Made by a program: the position numbers and the translations under genes. From NCBI RefSeq assembly GCF_000473065.1, contig NZ_AXAZ01000002.1, positions 62,001 to 126,000 on the forward strand: a DNA stretch of 64,000 nt, in the 5' to 3' direction. Source of the DNA: Bradyrhizobium sp. WSM1743 (GTDB lineage Bacteria > Pseudomonadota > Alphaproteobacteria > Rhizobiales > Xanthobacteraceae). Below are positions 39,160 to 49,654 of the stretch, piece after piece (position 1 is the stretch's first letter; every line of letters begins with the position of its first letter). The notes under the pieces were generated by a model. That model searched no databases and was not told the origin of the DNA. It saw only the letters and a list, made by a program, of their open reading frames with translations.

Positions 39160-39191
39160 TAGTCAGCTTCTCGTCAGCTAGCGCAGCTATG
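39160..39191 (+). promoter_or_regulatory. Orphan tts box
   Basis: GTCAGCTTCTCGTCAGCT is followed by GCTATG at the normal spacing. It is a strong tts box on the + strand but has no recognisable effector gene downstream. The first frame after it, ATG 39189, gives only 56 residues. Confidence 0.7.
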
Positions 39192-41554
39192 CCATTGCTG
39201 CCCGAAGTGCACAGACATCCCGCGGGTAGCAGATGTCGTTCCATGGAGCGCTTTGCGGAACGCACACGGCGCGTGTACCCAATGTCCTGGCGAGAGCCAC
39301 GCGCCGTGTGCCTCTATGTTCAGCTCACCTTCGCCCCAAATTACGGCCCCCGCTTTTGACCCGTCCTGTGCGTGCCCCCGGACGGGTCACTTGCAGCTAG
39401 CTTCCCGCAATCAGCTCGTATAGCGCCGGCCCGAGCAGCTGGAGGCCCTAGCTAATCTTGAGATGTCCATAGCACAAGCGCTCAACCGACAGCGGCCCCT
39501 CGCGCCACATTAATAGGCTGGGCGCCTCCCGGTCTCGTGATCGGCAAGACAGTCTCCCGCCAGCGTCTCCAGATTGTCAGTTTGCGTCCGGCCTTGCTGG
39601 TGCTGGTATGTTGCTTGTTAGTTTCGCTGAATGGGTAGGGCTGCAGAGATTCGATCGAAGCGGCGAGAAGGTCGTGTGGTCACCTGCCGAGTGTCAAGTC
39701 CCTCCTTCCTGCAGTTGAACAAGTGGGCGGCATCATCTTAAACCGACTGCACAACATTAATGTCAGGTTGCGCCGCAATGATAAGGGTCTCTTGTGCGGA
39801 TCATTTCGCTGCTCTGCGGCCGGCTCAACTTGTCGCCGTCCATGGTCGTTCGTTCGAGTGGCTGGACATTCGCACGAACAAGATCGCCCAGTTACGCGAT
39901 CCGGTAACGCACGAACGAGTATGGGTCCCGTTGGCTGCCATTACTGTTCCAACCCGGCCGCAATGGGCTCCGACGCATCCTGCGGTCAGAGATGCTGCTC
40001 GCCCACTTTGCACTTATTTCCGGCGCTTTATTAGTCGAGAGAATGTTCGTGCCAAAGTGGACCATGGCGAAACAGCATGATTGCGGGTCTGGTGACGGCT
40101 CTCAGCATCAGACGTGCAAACTTTGGCGAAGAGACGGTTCGTATGCTTTGCGCAGATCGGGCGAGCCGCCTCAATGTCTGCCCGCGGACATAAGCCCTCC
40201 TCATCGAACGCGGCCATGTCAGTACCAGGCAGCGAATCATCACCTCTCTCCCATTGAGCGGTCCTGCATAGGCTTCCTTCAAAACACGTGTTGGTGAGAA
40301 CCACCACTCCAGTTATCGCATGTTCTTAGCGCTCATTGATGTTCTTGTGTCCTCACGGCTCTCAGGCCACCACTGCAGCGATGCGCCATTGTCGGGCTAG
40401 GGCAACGCGACTGGACACCGCGATGCTGCGCCCGCGACCTACGGAAAATCGCAACTTGGGGATCGCGCGAGAGCTTTCGTGCATCGTCATGCGTCAAGAG
40501 CTCAATCGAGCGAGAACGTTCCTATCGGGCCTTCGTCGAACTTAACGCTCAGGGTCAAGTGTATCCGCCCCCGCTCCTGCCATTGGGGAAAGAATGCAGG
40601 TCCGAGTTGCGTAGTTGCACGAGTAATTCTCGTAAAGATTTCTTTGGCCGCTGGCGTTGAGAAGCCCCTGATCGGAACGATTTGCAAGTTTCTTGGCGCT
40701 GGTAATTCTTGCCTTGCCGGGTCCGAGATCCACGCGTTGAGTCATGTGTGTTTCGCTCTGTCTTGGAAAACTATGGTCAGCGGAGCAGCATATCCGAAGA
40801 AATCGTAGCGAAGACCTCCCCAAAATGGGTGGGGATCTATCCGCCGTTGATGATGTAAGTTGGCCGGGTTTAACTTTGATCATGGTCGCGAGAGGCTCAA
40901 ATTGAGCATTGCCTAAAGCGGAACTCTTTTCTCGAAGGTGGAAAGTGCCGGCTTTTAGCTCCATTTGGAACGGGCGACCCGAAGGCGGAATGGAGCCGGA
41001 TGGAAGGGGAGGAGATTACAGTTAGCCTCGGGGTCTCGGTAGGCGCAAGCGGGCCGCGACCTGGACGTTCATGACAATGTTCTGCGGAATTGATGAAGGA
41101 GTTCGGCACCGACGCGGCAAAAGCCTTTTCTGGCCACGATAGATGAAGCCAGGTCTGCAGGAGATCTAGCGGTTGCGCCGCCGTGAGCTCCCTAAGTTAA
41201 AGGCACCGAGATACTCCAAAAGCCGCCCAGGCGCTGCCGCGCCTGGGTTGTATCATGTATAGCCGGAAGCTAAATCGACTGCGGGCTGCAGCGCACATCC
41301 GGCAACGAAGCTGCCGCTACAGTATCAGCTCGCCACAGGTGGCTCATTGCGGATTGCTGGTGTTTTCCGCGAGGCGGCCATGATGCGCAACTGCCGCCGC
41401 GCGCCTCCATCTCTCCAGAAGCAGACGATTTCGGTGTCATAGCACGAGCTGCGCCGGCGCTCGGCGCATCCGAACCCATTAATGGACACTAAGACGGAAA
41501 TGCGCATTGGCCGGCTCTCACCTAGCGCCGGACCTTACGCCCAATCCATCGCCG
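39192..41554. other. Long gene-poor stretch after the orphan tts box
   Basis: A 14-bp perfect inverted repeat, GCACACGGCGCGTG (39262-39275) with CACGCGCCGTGTGC (39298-39311), lies inside the first short frame. A 106-residue frame (39760-40080) is unrecognised. A terminator-like stem, CCCAGGCG (41226-41233) with CGCCTGGG (41240-41247), may end the carboxypeptidase transcript read from the other strand. No supported gene. Confidence 0.4.
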
Positions 41555-43087
41555 CTACTTCATCATCGCTTCGACCTCTGCACGAAAAGCTTGGCGCGAG
41601 GTGTCTCGTGAATAGAACATGTGGCCGCCCGGATAGACTATAAGTTTGACGCGCGGTGCCGAGGCAAATGGCGGCAATTGATCGAGCACGATCTGTGATC
41701 CGAGATAAGGCGTGACGAGGTCAAACAGGCCGTGCCCGACCAGCAGCTTCAACTTTCGGTCCGTTGCAAGGATCTGGCGCAGCTGCGAAACCGACTCCGG
41801 AGGGCTGCGGCCGAAGTCCCAAGCCCGCCCGACCGAGCCGTTGACCAGCTCGTAGGAGCCGTCCGGCCGCCAGTTAAGCTTGCGCGTAAGGAGATCGACA
41901 GTGGCGCTGGTCAGAGGTGCTAGCAGCGTATCGCTCGAGGCATCGCCGGAAACGTGGAAACCGGAGTCCGGATACGGATCGAGGCCACGCACCGAGGCAT
42001 CATAATTGCCGATTAGCTTGCCGTTCTTACGATCGAACTCACGGCGGAACTCGGCGAGTTCGACGCGGCCCGCGAGCCTACGACTGACCGCTTGGTCGAT
42101 GCCGGTCAGCGCCGCGACCTTGTCGGCCAGACGCGTGGTCGCTTCCTTGTCTTGCTGGCCTTTCATAAGATCGACCAGAAACTCGCCGCGTGCATAAGCC
42201 TCCACGTCAGCGAGATCGGCTCGCTTGACCGGCTCCTTAGCTTCACGGAAGGTCGCGGCATAGCTTGGCAGCGCCGCGACGTATCCCAACAGGCCCGCAC
42301 GGACGCTGGAGTCGAACACTGGCGAGATCATGATGAGACCCTTAACGCCTATGCCCTGCCGCATCTGCAACTGGTGGGCAATCTTTGGGCCGCGAATGCC
42401 ACCATAGCTCTCGCCCGCGACGTACTTCGGCGACAATAGTCGATCATGCTTTTCGAGCCAGCGGCGGATCACCAGTGCGAGCGCATTGGCGTCGCCATCA
42501 ACGGAATAGAGCCGCTTGTGTACATCATCGCCGGCACCCACGAATCGGCTATAGCCGGTACCTACGGGGTCGAGAAACACTAGATCAGTGAAATCGAGCC
42601 AAGTTTCCGCGTTTGGACTCGCCTCCGGAAAGCTCGATGGCGTGACCTCGTCCGCATTGATCGGTAACCGCCACGGTCCGGCATTGCCGAGCTGCAGCCA
42701 GGCTGATGATGAGCCCGGTCCGCCGTTGAAGAAGAATGTTACCGGACGGGTGCCGCGATCAGTGCCGTCGAGCTGATAGGACGTATAGGCGATATCGGCC
42801 TGCGGCTCGCCTTTGTCGTCGAACAGACGGATCGAGCCGGCGGTCGCGAGGAAAGAGAGTGTCCTGCCAGGAAGCTCAAGCGTTTGTCTGGTGCTGGAGT
42901 CCGGCGGCAGCCGATGCTGCTCGGCCGCCGACGGCATACTAGGAGTTTGGCCGGCGCCGGCCTTCTGGCCGGCCGGCGTCATGACTTGGACAGGCAGCGC
43001 CGAATCGTCGGCCCTCGCGTTGCCTATTCCCCCACAGGCAAACAGGATGGCTGCAATAAAGGTACGGCCCAGCGCGGTCAATCGCAT
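41555..43087 (-). CDS. Secreted serine carboxypeptidase (peptidase family S10)
   Basis: This protein of about 510 residues has a signal peptide (M-R-L-T-A-L-G-R-T-F-I-A-A-I-L-F-A, cut near A-R-A). The S10 oxyanion motif N-G-G-P-G-S-S-S is at 121-128, the nucleophile Ser227 in G-E-S-Y-G-G, the Asp in L-V-G-H-G-L-F-D-L-V-T-P, and the His in Y-P-G-G-H-M-F-Y near 490. S10 enzymes release C-terminal residues from peptides at acidic pH. ATG 43087 has GGGG 8 nt upstream. It lies about 780 bp downstream of rhcU on the same strand, and no tts box is seen, so the link to secretion is positional only. Confidence 0.9.
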   Translation of the reverse strand: MRLTALGRTFIAAILFACGGIGNARADDSALPVQVMTPAGQKAGAGQTPSMPSAAEQHRLPPDSSTRQTLELPGRTLSFLATAGSIRLFDDKGEPQADIAYTSYQLDGTDRGTRPVTFFFNGGPGSSSAWLQLGNAGPWRLPINADEVTPSSFPEASPNAETWLDFTDLVFLDPVGTGYSRFVGAGDDVHKRLYSVDGDANALALVIRRWLEKHDRLLSPKYVAGESYGGIRGPKIAHQLQMRQGIGVKGLIMISPVFDSSVRAGLLGYVAALPSYAATFREAKEPVKRADLADVEAYARGEFLVDLMKGQQDKEATTRLADKVAALTGIDQAVSRRLAGRVELAEFRREFDRKNGKLIGNYDASVRGLDPYPDSGFHVSGDASSDTLLAPLTSATVDLLTRKLNWRPDGSYELVNGSVGRAWDFGRSPPESVSQLRQILATDRKLKLLVGHGLFDLVTPYLGSQIVLDQLPPFASAPRVKLIVYPGGHMFYSRDTSRQAFRAEVEAMMK

Positions 43088-43865
43088 CGAGTTTCCCCTG
43101 TCCCGGCGCGCCCCCTGTGCGCGAGGCCCATCTGTCAAAGCGGCTCTAACCACTAGCTCAGGGCCGGGAGACAACAAACCTACCAAATCCAGTAGCCGTC
43201 ACAATCGCCGGATGCCCTGCGAACGGTTGCGCGAGTTATCTAGCCAATGACATGGCCCTCCAAGCTACAGCAAACCCACCTACTGAGGCCGCAATGTATA
43301 AAGTCTGCATCGTAACCGCTTCCCAACTTGGACCACCCAGCCGCTTCCTGTCTTGTGGGATATTTGGGTTCGAGACTAACCTTCGAACCCTGGGGCTGCC
43401 GAGAAAGTGTTGGGTCTATTCAAGAGCCATGATTAAAGCCGTTGAAATGGCTCGAGCCAGAACTCGCGGTTTTCTGGATGGCTCACGATTGCGCGGCCCT
43501 TTGATACAAACGTCACTGCAAAGACCGTGATCTGGAGCTAACGCTTCTATTTGCTGCGCCTTTTCAAGCAACTCAGAGACGGAACATTGTTCGGTGCCGC
43601 GTTCCACAGCTACAACGATCCAAAACAGTTTTTCGCGCCAAATCTTCAGTGATGCATTTGAACAAGCCGCAGGCAGACTAACATCGATGATCGCCATGAA
43701 TGACACAACTTCATCAATACTCAGTAACGGCTCGGCGATTGCATAAGCCAGGATTGCATCTCATGAGTATCCAGCAAGCGGTATGGGCCCGCGGCTGGAT
43801 CTGTTTAATCGCAAGAATTACCTCCATCGAGCGCACGTTGCGGATCGCAGCGTCAGGATAATGAT
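43088..43865. other. Region between carboxypeptidase and rhcU
   Basis: A 97-residue - strand frame (43416-43706: F-M-A-I-I-D-V-S-L-P-A-A, E-L-L-E-K-A-Q-Q-I-E-A-L) has protein-like composition and lies just downstream of rhcU. It lacks a good ribosome site and is not recognised. Otherwise nothing supported. Confidence 0.3.
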
Positions 43866-44903
43866 CTAGACCAGCCCAGCGGCATAGAGTGCCTTTGCGA
43901 CCGGCTCGAAATATTGCGAGGGAACGGGGTTGCCGAGCCTTGTTTTGCCGAGCAGCTGACGCGCCAGGACATCGTCATCCACAATGTTGAGGCGCAGCGC
44001 GCGCGCCTCACCAAGCAACTGTGAAGCAGCTTCGCCCTCGCCACGGCAGACCAAGACCGGCACGCCGGTCTCGCCGCGAACATAGCGCAGCCCAACCAAC
44101 GTTGCCGATCCCCGCACGATCAGCGTGGCCCGACTGATGCCGAGCGGAGCCTCGTTGGCCGACTCTTGCCGCAGCCGCCGGTGCTCACGCTTCACCTTCG
44201 GATTGCCTTGCTGTTCCTTGTTCTCCCGCTTGGCCTCCGTTTCCGTCATCCGCATGTCCTGCATAAACAACCAGCGTTGGATTAGTAGGTCAGCCAATCC
44301 GCCGACCAGAAAAGCTCCCGCGGCAATCCCAGTCAGCACTTTGACCTCGGTGAAGACGAAGCCAAAACAGCCCATGCCGCAAACTGGCAGGTACACGAGG
44401 GTCTTCCAGCTCGCGGTTACGATGAGAAAGAAGGTCGCACCAAGCAAAACCACTTTAGCCAGCGTCTTGCCAAGCTCGATGGCTGAACGTTTAGAGCCGA
44501 TGCGCTTCAAGCCTTTGATGGGGTCCAATTTTTCGAGCTTCGGCTTGAGCGGCTCCGAAGCAAACATAAAGCCGCCATTGGCCAGGACATTGGCCAGAAG
44601 AGCTGCTGTCACGGCAGCGGCGAGCAGCGGCGCGACAGTTACAATCGAAAGTTCTAGCAAGCCGCTGAGCGCTTGTGGCACCGCGCTTGTGAACGGCTGC
44701 TCCTGCAGCTTATCGACCAGTTGGACTGTTTCTTTCCACTTGTCCTCGATCGCACCCGCTCGCCACCACAGGCAGCCGAAACCGGCACAGGCGCTGATGC
44801 CGCTCACCAGATCCGAGCTGCGCGCGCCCTGTCCCTTCTTGCGGGCATCGCGCAGCTTCTTGGGCGTCGCAGGAAGCTTTTTCTCCTCACTCGTAGAGCT
44901 CAT
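43866..44903 (-). CDS. rhcU: RhcU, type III export-gate switch protein (SctU/FlhB family)
   Basis: This 345-residue protein has four transmembrane helices (about 35-50, 85-110, 150-170 and 190-210) and a cytoplasmic C-domain. It shows family blocks [13 protein letters not shown] and D-P-I-K-G-L-K-R-I. SctU proteins normally self-cleave at N-P-T-H to change substrate class. Here the equivalent place (264-269, after T-L-I-V) reads R-G-S-A-T-L and no N-P-T-H occurs anywhere. The rest of the C-domain is intact to the stop. ATG 44903 overlaps the rhcT stop by 4 nt. It is the last gene of the core operon. Confidence 0.92.
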   Translation of the reverse strand: MSSTSEEKKLPATPKKLRDARKKGQGARSSDLVSGISACAGFGCLWWRAGAIEDKWKETVQLVDKLQEQPFTSAVPQALSGLLELSIVTVAPLLAAAVTAALLANVLANGGFMFASEPLKPKLEKLDPIKGLKRIGSKRSAIELGKTLAKVVLLGATFFLIVTASWKTLVYLPVCGMGCFGFVFTEVKVLTGIAAGAFLVGGLADLLIQRWLFMQDMRMTETEAKRENKEQQGNPKVKREHRRLRQESANEAPLGISRATLIVRGSATLVGLRYVRGETGVPVLVCRGEGEAASQLLGEARALRLNIVDDDVLARQLLGKTRLGNPVPSQYFEPVAKALYAAGLV

Positions 44904-45721
44904 TTCAACAGCTTCTTCAGATACTCGAGCATATTGTTCGAGGTCAGGATTTCAGCTCCGGCGTATTCAAGCAGATAGACGGCGTAGCTCACCATGATGA
45001 CGCCGAATGCAACATTCTTAATCATTGGGGAGAGATCGTTCAGCTTGAGCTGAGATGCAAAACGGCCGAGCATCATGACCGAGATATCGACCAGCAGCAG
45101 CAGGATCAGCGCCGGCCCGGCGACTAACAAGGTCGTCATCATGATACGATCGAGAAGGGCCAGACATTCCATTGCCCCTTGCGCTGTCACGGCAGGCAGA
45201 AACTGATAGACAGGCCATACTAGGTAGCTGCCATAAAGGCCGCTGACCATGGTCTGCAGCCCGCCGACCAGAACGAAGATCGTAACTGCCGTAACACCGA
45301 GAAAAAGCCCGGTCCCGGACGCTTGGCTGTGCGTCGCCGGATCCTCCCCCGCAACTTGGCTTGAAATTCCTCGTTGGGTATCGATGATGTCGCCGACCGC
45401 CTGTATGCTCCATAGTGGAATACTGAGCAGGATGCCGAGCATAAGACCGACGAACACCTCCTTCAGGCCAAGCATGGTAACGCTGACCAGGCGCGTGTTT
45501 GGGTCAAGGTCCTGCAGACCTAGTTTGATGTGAGCAAGGCACGGCAGGCCGATCGCAATCGTCAGGCTTCCCCGAACCAGGCCGCTGATACGCGCTCGGG
45601 TGAAGACGGGAAGCACCAGCATGATGCCGAGGGCGCGGGCCGCACTCAGGCCCATTGCGGCGACGAGCTCGATCGTGCCCTGAACGAGAGCTTGCGCCTC
45701 TGCCGGTGATAGGCCAGCCAT
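44900..45721 (-). CDS. rhcT: RhcT, type III export-gate protein (SctT)
   Basis: This 273-residue polytopic inner-membrane protein of the SctT/FliR family has about six helices and the conserved G-D-I-I-D-T-Q-R-G and F-L-P-A stretches. It forms the export pore with RhcR and RhcS. The start at 45721 is 10 bp after the rhcS stop, and the end overlaps rhcU. Confidence 0.95.
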   Translation of the reverse strand: MAGLSPAEAQALVQGTIELVAAMGLSAARALGIMLVLPVFTRARISGLVRGSLTIAIGLPCLAHIKLGLQDLDPNTRLVSVTMLGLKEVFVGLMLGILLSIPLWSIQAVGDIIDTQRGISSQVAGEDPATHSQASGTGLFLGVTAVTIFVLVGGLQTMVSGLYGSYLVWPVYQFLPAVTAQGAMECLALLDRIMMTTLLVAGPALILLLLVDISVMMLGRFASQLKLNDLSPMIKNVAFGVIMVSYAVYLLEYAGAEILTSNNMLEYLKKLLK

Positions 45722-45731
45722 CCAAGCTCTG

Positions 45732-46013
45732 CTAATATCTTGCGGTGAGTGCTGGAAACTGGCTGAAAATGTGCTCGGCCTGGTCGATCAGTGGAGCGCT
45801 GAGCACGGGAGAAAACACGGCGAGCACGGCGACGACGACCAGAAGCTTGACCGTCAGTGGCAGGGTCTGATCCTGAAGCTGAGTTGCCGCCTGGATGAGG
45901 CCAATGATCAGTCCGGAGATGAGAGCTGCCAGCAGCGGCGGCAGAACCCAGATCATGAAGAGGACGAGCGATTGACTCAGGTGCGTAAGGATGCTGGCTT
46001 CGTTCATGATCAA
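45732..46013 (-). CDS. rhcS: RhcS, type III export-gate protein (SctS)
   Basis: This 93-residue protein has two helices with the SctS/FliQ pattern: [15 protein letters not shown] and [19 protein letters not shown]. Its ATG overlaps the rhcR stop by 4 nt. A hairpin subunit of the export pore. Confidence 0.95.
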   Translation of the reverse strand: MIMNEASILTHLSQSLVLFMIWVLPPLLAALISGLIIGLIQAATQLQDQTLPLTVKLLVVVAVLAVFSPVLSAPLIDQAEHIFSQFPALTARY

Positions 46014-46675
46014 CCTCCTGGCGTCGTGTAACTTAATACCAGCCCGTGCAAGAGACGTGACCAGCCGTCGATAGTGACGAACAAAAAGAGCTTGAAGGGG
46101 ACAGATATCACCGTGGGCGACACCATCGACATACCCATGGCCATCAAAATCGTCGTAACGATCAGATCGATCGTGATGAAGGGAAGGTAGAGAAGAAAGC
46201 CGATTTCGAACCCACGCTTGAGTTCGGAAATCAAAAACGATGGCACAAGAATGGCGAAATCATCTGCCGTTACGCTGCCGCGCATCTCCTCCGACCAGAC
46301 ATGTTCAGTGGACGACAGGAAGAAGCTGCGCTGCTCTTCATTGGTGAATTTCTTCAGATGAGCACGCAGCGGCTCCTGTCCCTCCTTGGCGGCCGTTACC
46401 CAGTCATCGAAACTTTGGTAGCGAAGCTGCGGATCGGTAAGGCGGTTGTAGGTCTGCTCGAAGACCGGAGCGCTGATGTAGACGGTCAGGATCAGTGCCG
46501 CTCCGTAAAGGACAATGTTCGGCGGTATCGATTGAGTCCCCAGCGCATTGCGCACTAGGAAGAGAACAACCGACACCTTGACAAAGGCGGTAGTCGTGAC
46601 GACAGCAAAGGCCAGGAGGCCAAGTCCGACGGTTATCGCCAGAAGCGCAAGGATGCTGGGTTGGATCTCAGCCAT
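46010..46675 (-). CDS. rhcR: RhcR, type III export-gate protein (SctR)
   Basis: This 221-residue protein of the SctR/FliP family has T-A-F-V-K-V-S-V-V-L-F-L-V-R-N-A-L-G-T-Q, a central periplasmic segment, and F-L-I-S-E-L-K-R-G-F-E-I-G-F-L. ATG 46675 overlaps the rhcQ stop (ATGGCTGA). The open frame extends further upstream, but only into rhcQ. Confidence 0.95.
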   Translation of the reverse strand: MAEIQPSILALLAITVGLGLLAFAVVTTTAFVKVSVVLFLVRNALGTQSIPPNIVLYGAALILTVYISAPVFEQTYNRLTDPQLRYQSFDDWVTAAKEGQEPLRAHLKKFTNEEQRSFFLSSTEHVWSEEMRGSVTADDFAILVPSFLISELKRGFEIGFLLYLPFITIDLIVTTILMAMGMSMVSPTVISVPFKLFLFVTIDGWSRLLHGLVLSYTTPGG

Positions 46676-47789
46676 TAAGCGCCAACCTGCTGCGCAACCT
46701 GACGGCCAGCTCCTCGCCGATCCGCACGATGTCGCCACGGCCGATACGTTGGCCGTTGGCAAGGATATCGACCGGCCCGTCAAGAGGCCGGCCAAGTTCG
46801 AACACGTGGCCTTCGTTGATGGTTCGCAAGGTTCCCAACGGCATTGGCCAGCGGCCACATTCGAATACGAGTGTGATCTCGATGCTGTCGATATCCGCCT
46901 CTGACGGGGGCGGCTGTTGCACCTGGCTTTGGGGCATCATATCTCCACTTTCTAAGGGGTGGGATCGCAATCGGAATGGTCCTCGCAGCACCAGCCTGTC
47001 GCCGCCGATCTCTGCAGGGGCCCACAATCGGTCTGCAGCGAGAATGATCTGGCCTTGCGCGAGGGGAATTGCGTCCGGGAGCAGCGCGTCGCCTTGCCCT
47101 GCTTGGCGAAGAACGCCGATCGCGACGCGGAGCGAGCCGATATGGCCTGCAACGATGACCGGGAATTCGGAAGGCAGTTTGGCCTTCTGTCGCGGCGATC
47201 GGCCAAAAAACTCACCGAGGGCGCGGAAGACCGGCGGCGTCAGACCGTCGAGAGACGAGAATAGAAGCAGCCTAGCCTTGCTGGCGAGATCACCATAGGC
47301 GACATCAAATTCAAGATAAGGCTTCGTACTCCGCGCTTCCTCGGTGCGAACAAGCTGCAGATCCCGCTTCGTCAATTTTTCCAGCGTAGCAAGCAAGGGC
47401 TCAATCGCAAGTTCCAGGACCAGCGAACGCGTCGGCTCAGAAGGCAAGGTAAGGCCATCCTGCACGGTTCCAATCAGCGCTTCCACGAGCGGACCGGGCA
47501 AGGATAGGATCAAGGTTTCACCATTTACTTCGAAGACGCAGTCAAGCATCGACGTCGCAGCCGGCTCCGCCTGCCAGACGGTTCGGCTCACCCGCACAGA
47601 TAGCGGCTTCTCGCCGAGGCGGCCTTGCAGAGGCGCACGCAACGCTGCGATCTCGTTAAGCCAAGAGGCCACGGCGTGCGAGAGGGTCAGCGTCGGCATA
47701 AAGGCTGCGGGCTCAGCCGGCCGATATGTCGCCGGTGCGGCTTCCGCGTCGCAGGCCCCTGGCTCCCGCGAAAGAGGATCTGCAATCAC
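46668..47789 (-). CDS. rhcQ: RhcQ, type III cytoplasmic ring protein (SctQ)
   Basis: This 373-residue protein has a C-terminal SpoA/FliN-type domain (about 300-370: V-F-E-L-G-R-P-L-D-G-P-V-D-I-L-A-N-G-Q-R-I-G-R-G-D-I-V). The low-conservation N-terminal half is typical of SctQ. It forms the sorting platform below the export gate. It starts 6 bp after the y4yJ stop. Confidence 0.92.
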   Translation of the reverse strand: MIADPLSREPGACDAEAAPATYRPAEPAAFMPTLTLSHAVASWLNEIAALRAPLQGRLGEKPLSVRVSRTVWQAEPAATSMLDCVFEVNGETLILSLPGPLVEALIGTVQDGLTLPSEPTRSLVLELAIEPLLATLEKLTKRDLQLVRTEEARSTKPYLEFDVAYGDLASKARLLLFSSLDGLTPPVFRALGEFFGRSPRQKAKLPSEFPVIVAGHIGSLRVAIGVLRQAGQGDALLPDAIPLAQGQIILAADRLWAPAEIGGDRLVLRGPFRLRSHPLESGDMMPQSQVQQPPPSEADIDSIEITLVFECGRWPMPLGTLRTINEGHVFELGRPLDGPVDILANGQRIGRGDIVRIGEELAVRLRSRLALNG

Positions 47790-47795
47790 GTCGGC

Positions 47796-48323
47796 TCACC
47801 TCCCGTCCGCCCTGATGGGCGCTCGCCGGTAGCGTAGCAAGACTTCATCATCGGCTTCGATTTCGCCGGCGGCTTCGAAATGAGCATTCGTGATGCGCTG
47901 AACGTCGCCATCGATCTGACGCCATTTCTGGCTCGCCGCTGAACGCTTGGTCCAAACGGCCCTCGCCTCAAGAACCGCAGCCTCAGCTTGCTCTTGAGTA
48001 GCACGGGCCTTGTCAAGAACTCGCTGCGCCGCTGCGATCTCGTCTGTGAGCCGCCCGATGATGAGATGATAGCGTCGCTGCAGTTCGCAGACCGATATCG
48101 CATCGGCCGCTAGCATCTCCCGATGGAGCTCCGCCTCGACTGTTGCGCGGCGCCCCTCGGCATTTGCAAGATGTTCGCAAGCTTGTTGGACAGCTTGAAT
48201 CGCGAGATGGCGCTTGCCTTCCATGTTGGACAATTCACGACGGGCGCTTCGCTCCCGCATGTCCTTGACGCGCCGCAGCTTCGAGGCGTGAACGGGATTT
48301 AGGCGGTCAGACGCGATATCCAT
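47796..48323 (-). CDS. SctO-type stalk protein (y4yJ family)
   Basis: This 175-residue protein is almost wholly coiled coil (A-V-Q-Q-A-C-E-H-L-A-N-A-E-G-R-R and further heptads), charged, with no membrane segment. Position between rhcN and rhcQ and size fit the y4yJ/SctO (FliJ-like) stalk that links the ATPase to the export gate. It overlaps the rhcN 3' end by 25 nt. Confidence 0.85.
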   Translation of the reverse strand: MDIASDRLNPVHASKLRRVKDMRERSARRELSNMEGKRHLAIQAVQQACEHLANAEGRRATVEAELHREMLAADAISVCELQRRYHLIIGRLTDEIAAAQRVLDKARATQEQAEAAVLEARAVWTKRSAASQKWRQIDGDVQRITNAHFEAAGEIEADDEVLLRYRRAPIRADGR

Positions 48324-49654
48324 GCGACCGTCTCCTCAAAGCTGCACGTCTCGCCCTGCCCTTGCCGCAAAAAGGCCCGCAGCTCCTCGATCGAGGCGAT
48401 GGCCCGATCGGTGAGCGGATCAGAGCCCTGCTTGTACTCACCGACCTTGATCAAGAACTCAGCCTCAACGTAGCGCGAGAGCAGATCACGGAAGAAGGAT
48501 GCCGCCTTGCGATGGGGCACGGACACGATGGCTTCCATGACGCGGCTGCGGCTCGACAGCACGTCGATAGCCGGAAAATGCTCTTGAGAGGCCAGCGCGC
48601 GCGAGAGAATAATATGGCCGTCAAGGATGCCGCGTGATTCTTCCGCTATTGGATCACCCGTACCATCACCCTCGACAAGCACGGTATAGAAGGCCGTAAT
48701 AGAGCCATGCTCGCCCATACCGGCGCGCTCCAACAAGCCCGGCAACAACGCAAAAACAGAGGGCGGAAAACCGCGCCGGGTCGGCGGCTCTCCTGCGGCA
48801 AGGCCGATTTCACGCATGGCGCGGCTAAAGCGCGTCAAAGAATCCATCAACAGAACGACGCGAAGGCCCTGATCACGAAAATATTCGGCCAGCGCCGTCG
48901 CCATATGGGCGCATTGGGCCCGCTCCATCGCCGAACGGTCGGAGGTCTCCACCACAACGACGGAACGGCGAAGGGCCTCGCCTAGATGACGTTCGATGAA
49001 TTCACGCACCTCTCGACCACGTTCGCCGATCAGCGCAACAATGGTGACGTCGGCCGCGGCGCCTCTTACGATTTGCGACATCAGCGTCGACTTTCCGCAA
49101 CCGGCATCACCATAGATTCCGATCCGCTGACCTTCTCCACACGTCAGAAGACCATCCAGGACACGGACGCCGAGCGGAAACGGCTGTTCAATCCCGCGCC
49201 GTTTCATCGGATTGGGTGCCCTGCCGCGCAGCGGGCGGGCTTCGCCGGCTTTTATCGGGCCCTTGCCATCGAGCGGACGGCCAAAACTGTCGATGACGCG
49301 GCCGAGCAAATCGGGGCCGACAGCCACTTCCTGCATTCGCCCGGTCGTCACCACCTCCGCACGATTGGACAGCCCCACCATGTCCCCGATCGGCGTGAGT
49401 AACACCCCGTCCGGCAACAGACCGATCACCTCGGCCTCGAGCGACCATCCGCTGCGAGGATCCCGCAATAGGCATAGTTCTCCGACCCGCGCCTCCGGCA
49501 ATACAGCGTGCAGCAGCGTGCCGACTGCCCGCGTTATCCGGCCGCGGACGGCGCGTGTATCGATCTGCTTGGCGGAAGATCTCAAGGATGAGAGTGCGGC
49601 CCTTACAGTTCCTTCTGCGGCAGCGGCATCATGGGTTGGTCGTTGCACGGTCAC
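48299..49654 (-). CDS. rhcN: RhcN, type III secretion ATPase (SctN)
   Basis: This 451-residue F1-beta-like ATPase has Walker A G-D-A-G-C-G-K-S-T at 182-190, Walker B V-V-L-L-M-D-S-L-T-R-F near 258-268, and the family block P-P-S-V-F-A-L-L-P-G-L-L-E-R-A-G. It energises unfolding and delivery of secreted substrates at the inner membrane. It overlaps nolV by 4 nt. Confidence 0.96.
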   Translation of the reverse strand: MTVQRPTHDAAAAEGTVRAALSSLRSSAKQIDTRAVRGRITRAVGTLLHAVLPEARVGELCLLRDPRSGWSLEAEVIGLLPDGVLLTPIGDMVGLSNRAEVVTTGRMQEVAVGPDLLGRVIDSFGRPLDGKGPIKAGEARPLRGRAPNPMKRRGIEQPFPLGVRVLDGLLTCGEGQRIGIYGDAGCGKSTLMSQIVRGAAADVTIVALIGERGREVREFIERHLGEALRRSVVVVETSDRSAMERAQCAHMATALAEYFRDQGLRVVLLMDSLTRFSRAMREIGLAAGEPPTRRGFPPSVFALLPGLLERAGMGEHGSITAFYTVLVEGDGTGDPIAEESRGILDGHIILSRALASQEHFPAIDVLSSRSRVMEAIVSVPHRKAASFFRDLLSRYVEAEFLIKVGEYKQGSDPLTDRAIASIEELRAFLRQGQGETCSFEETVAWISRLTA

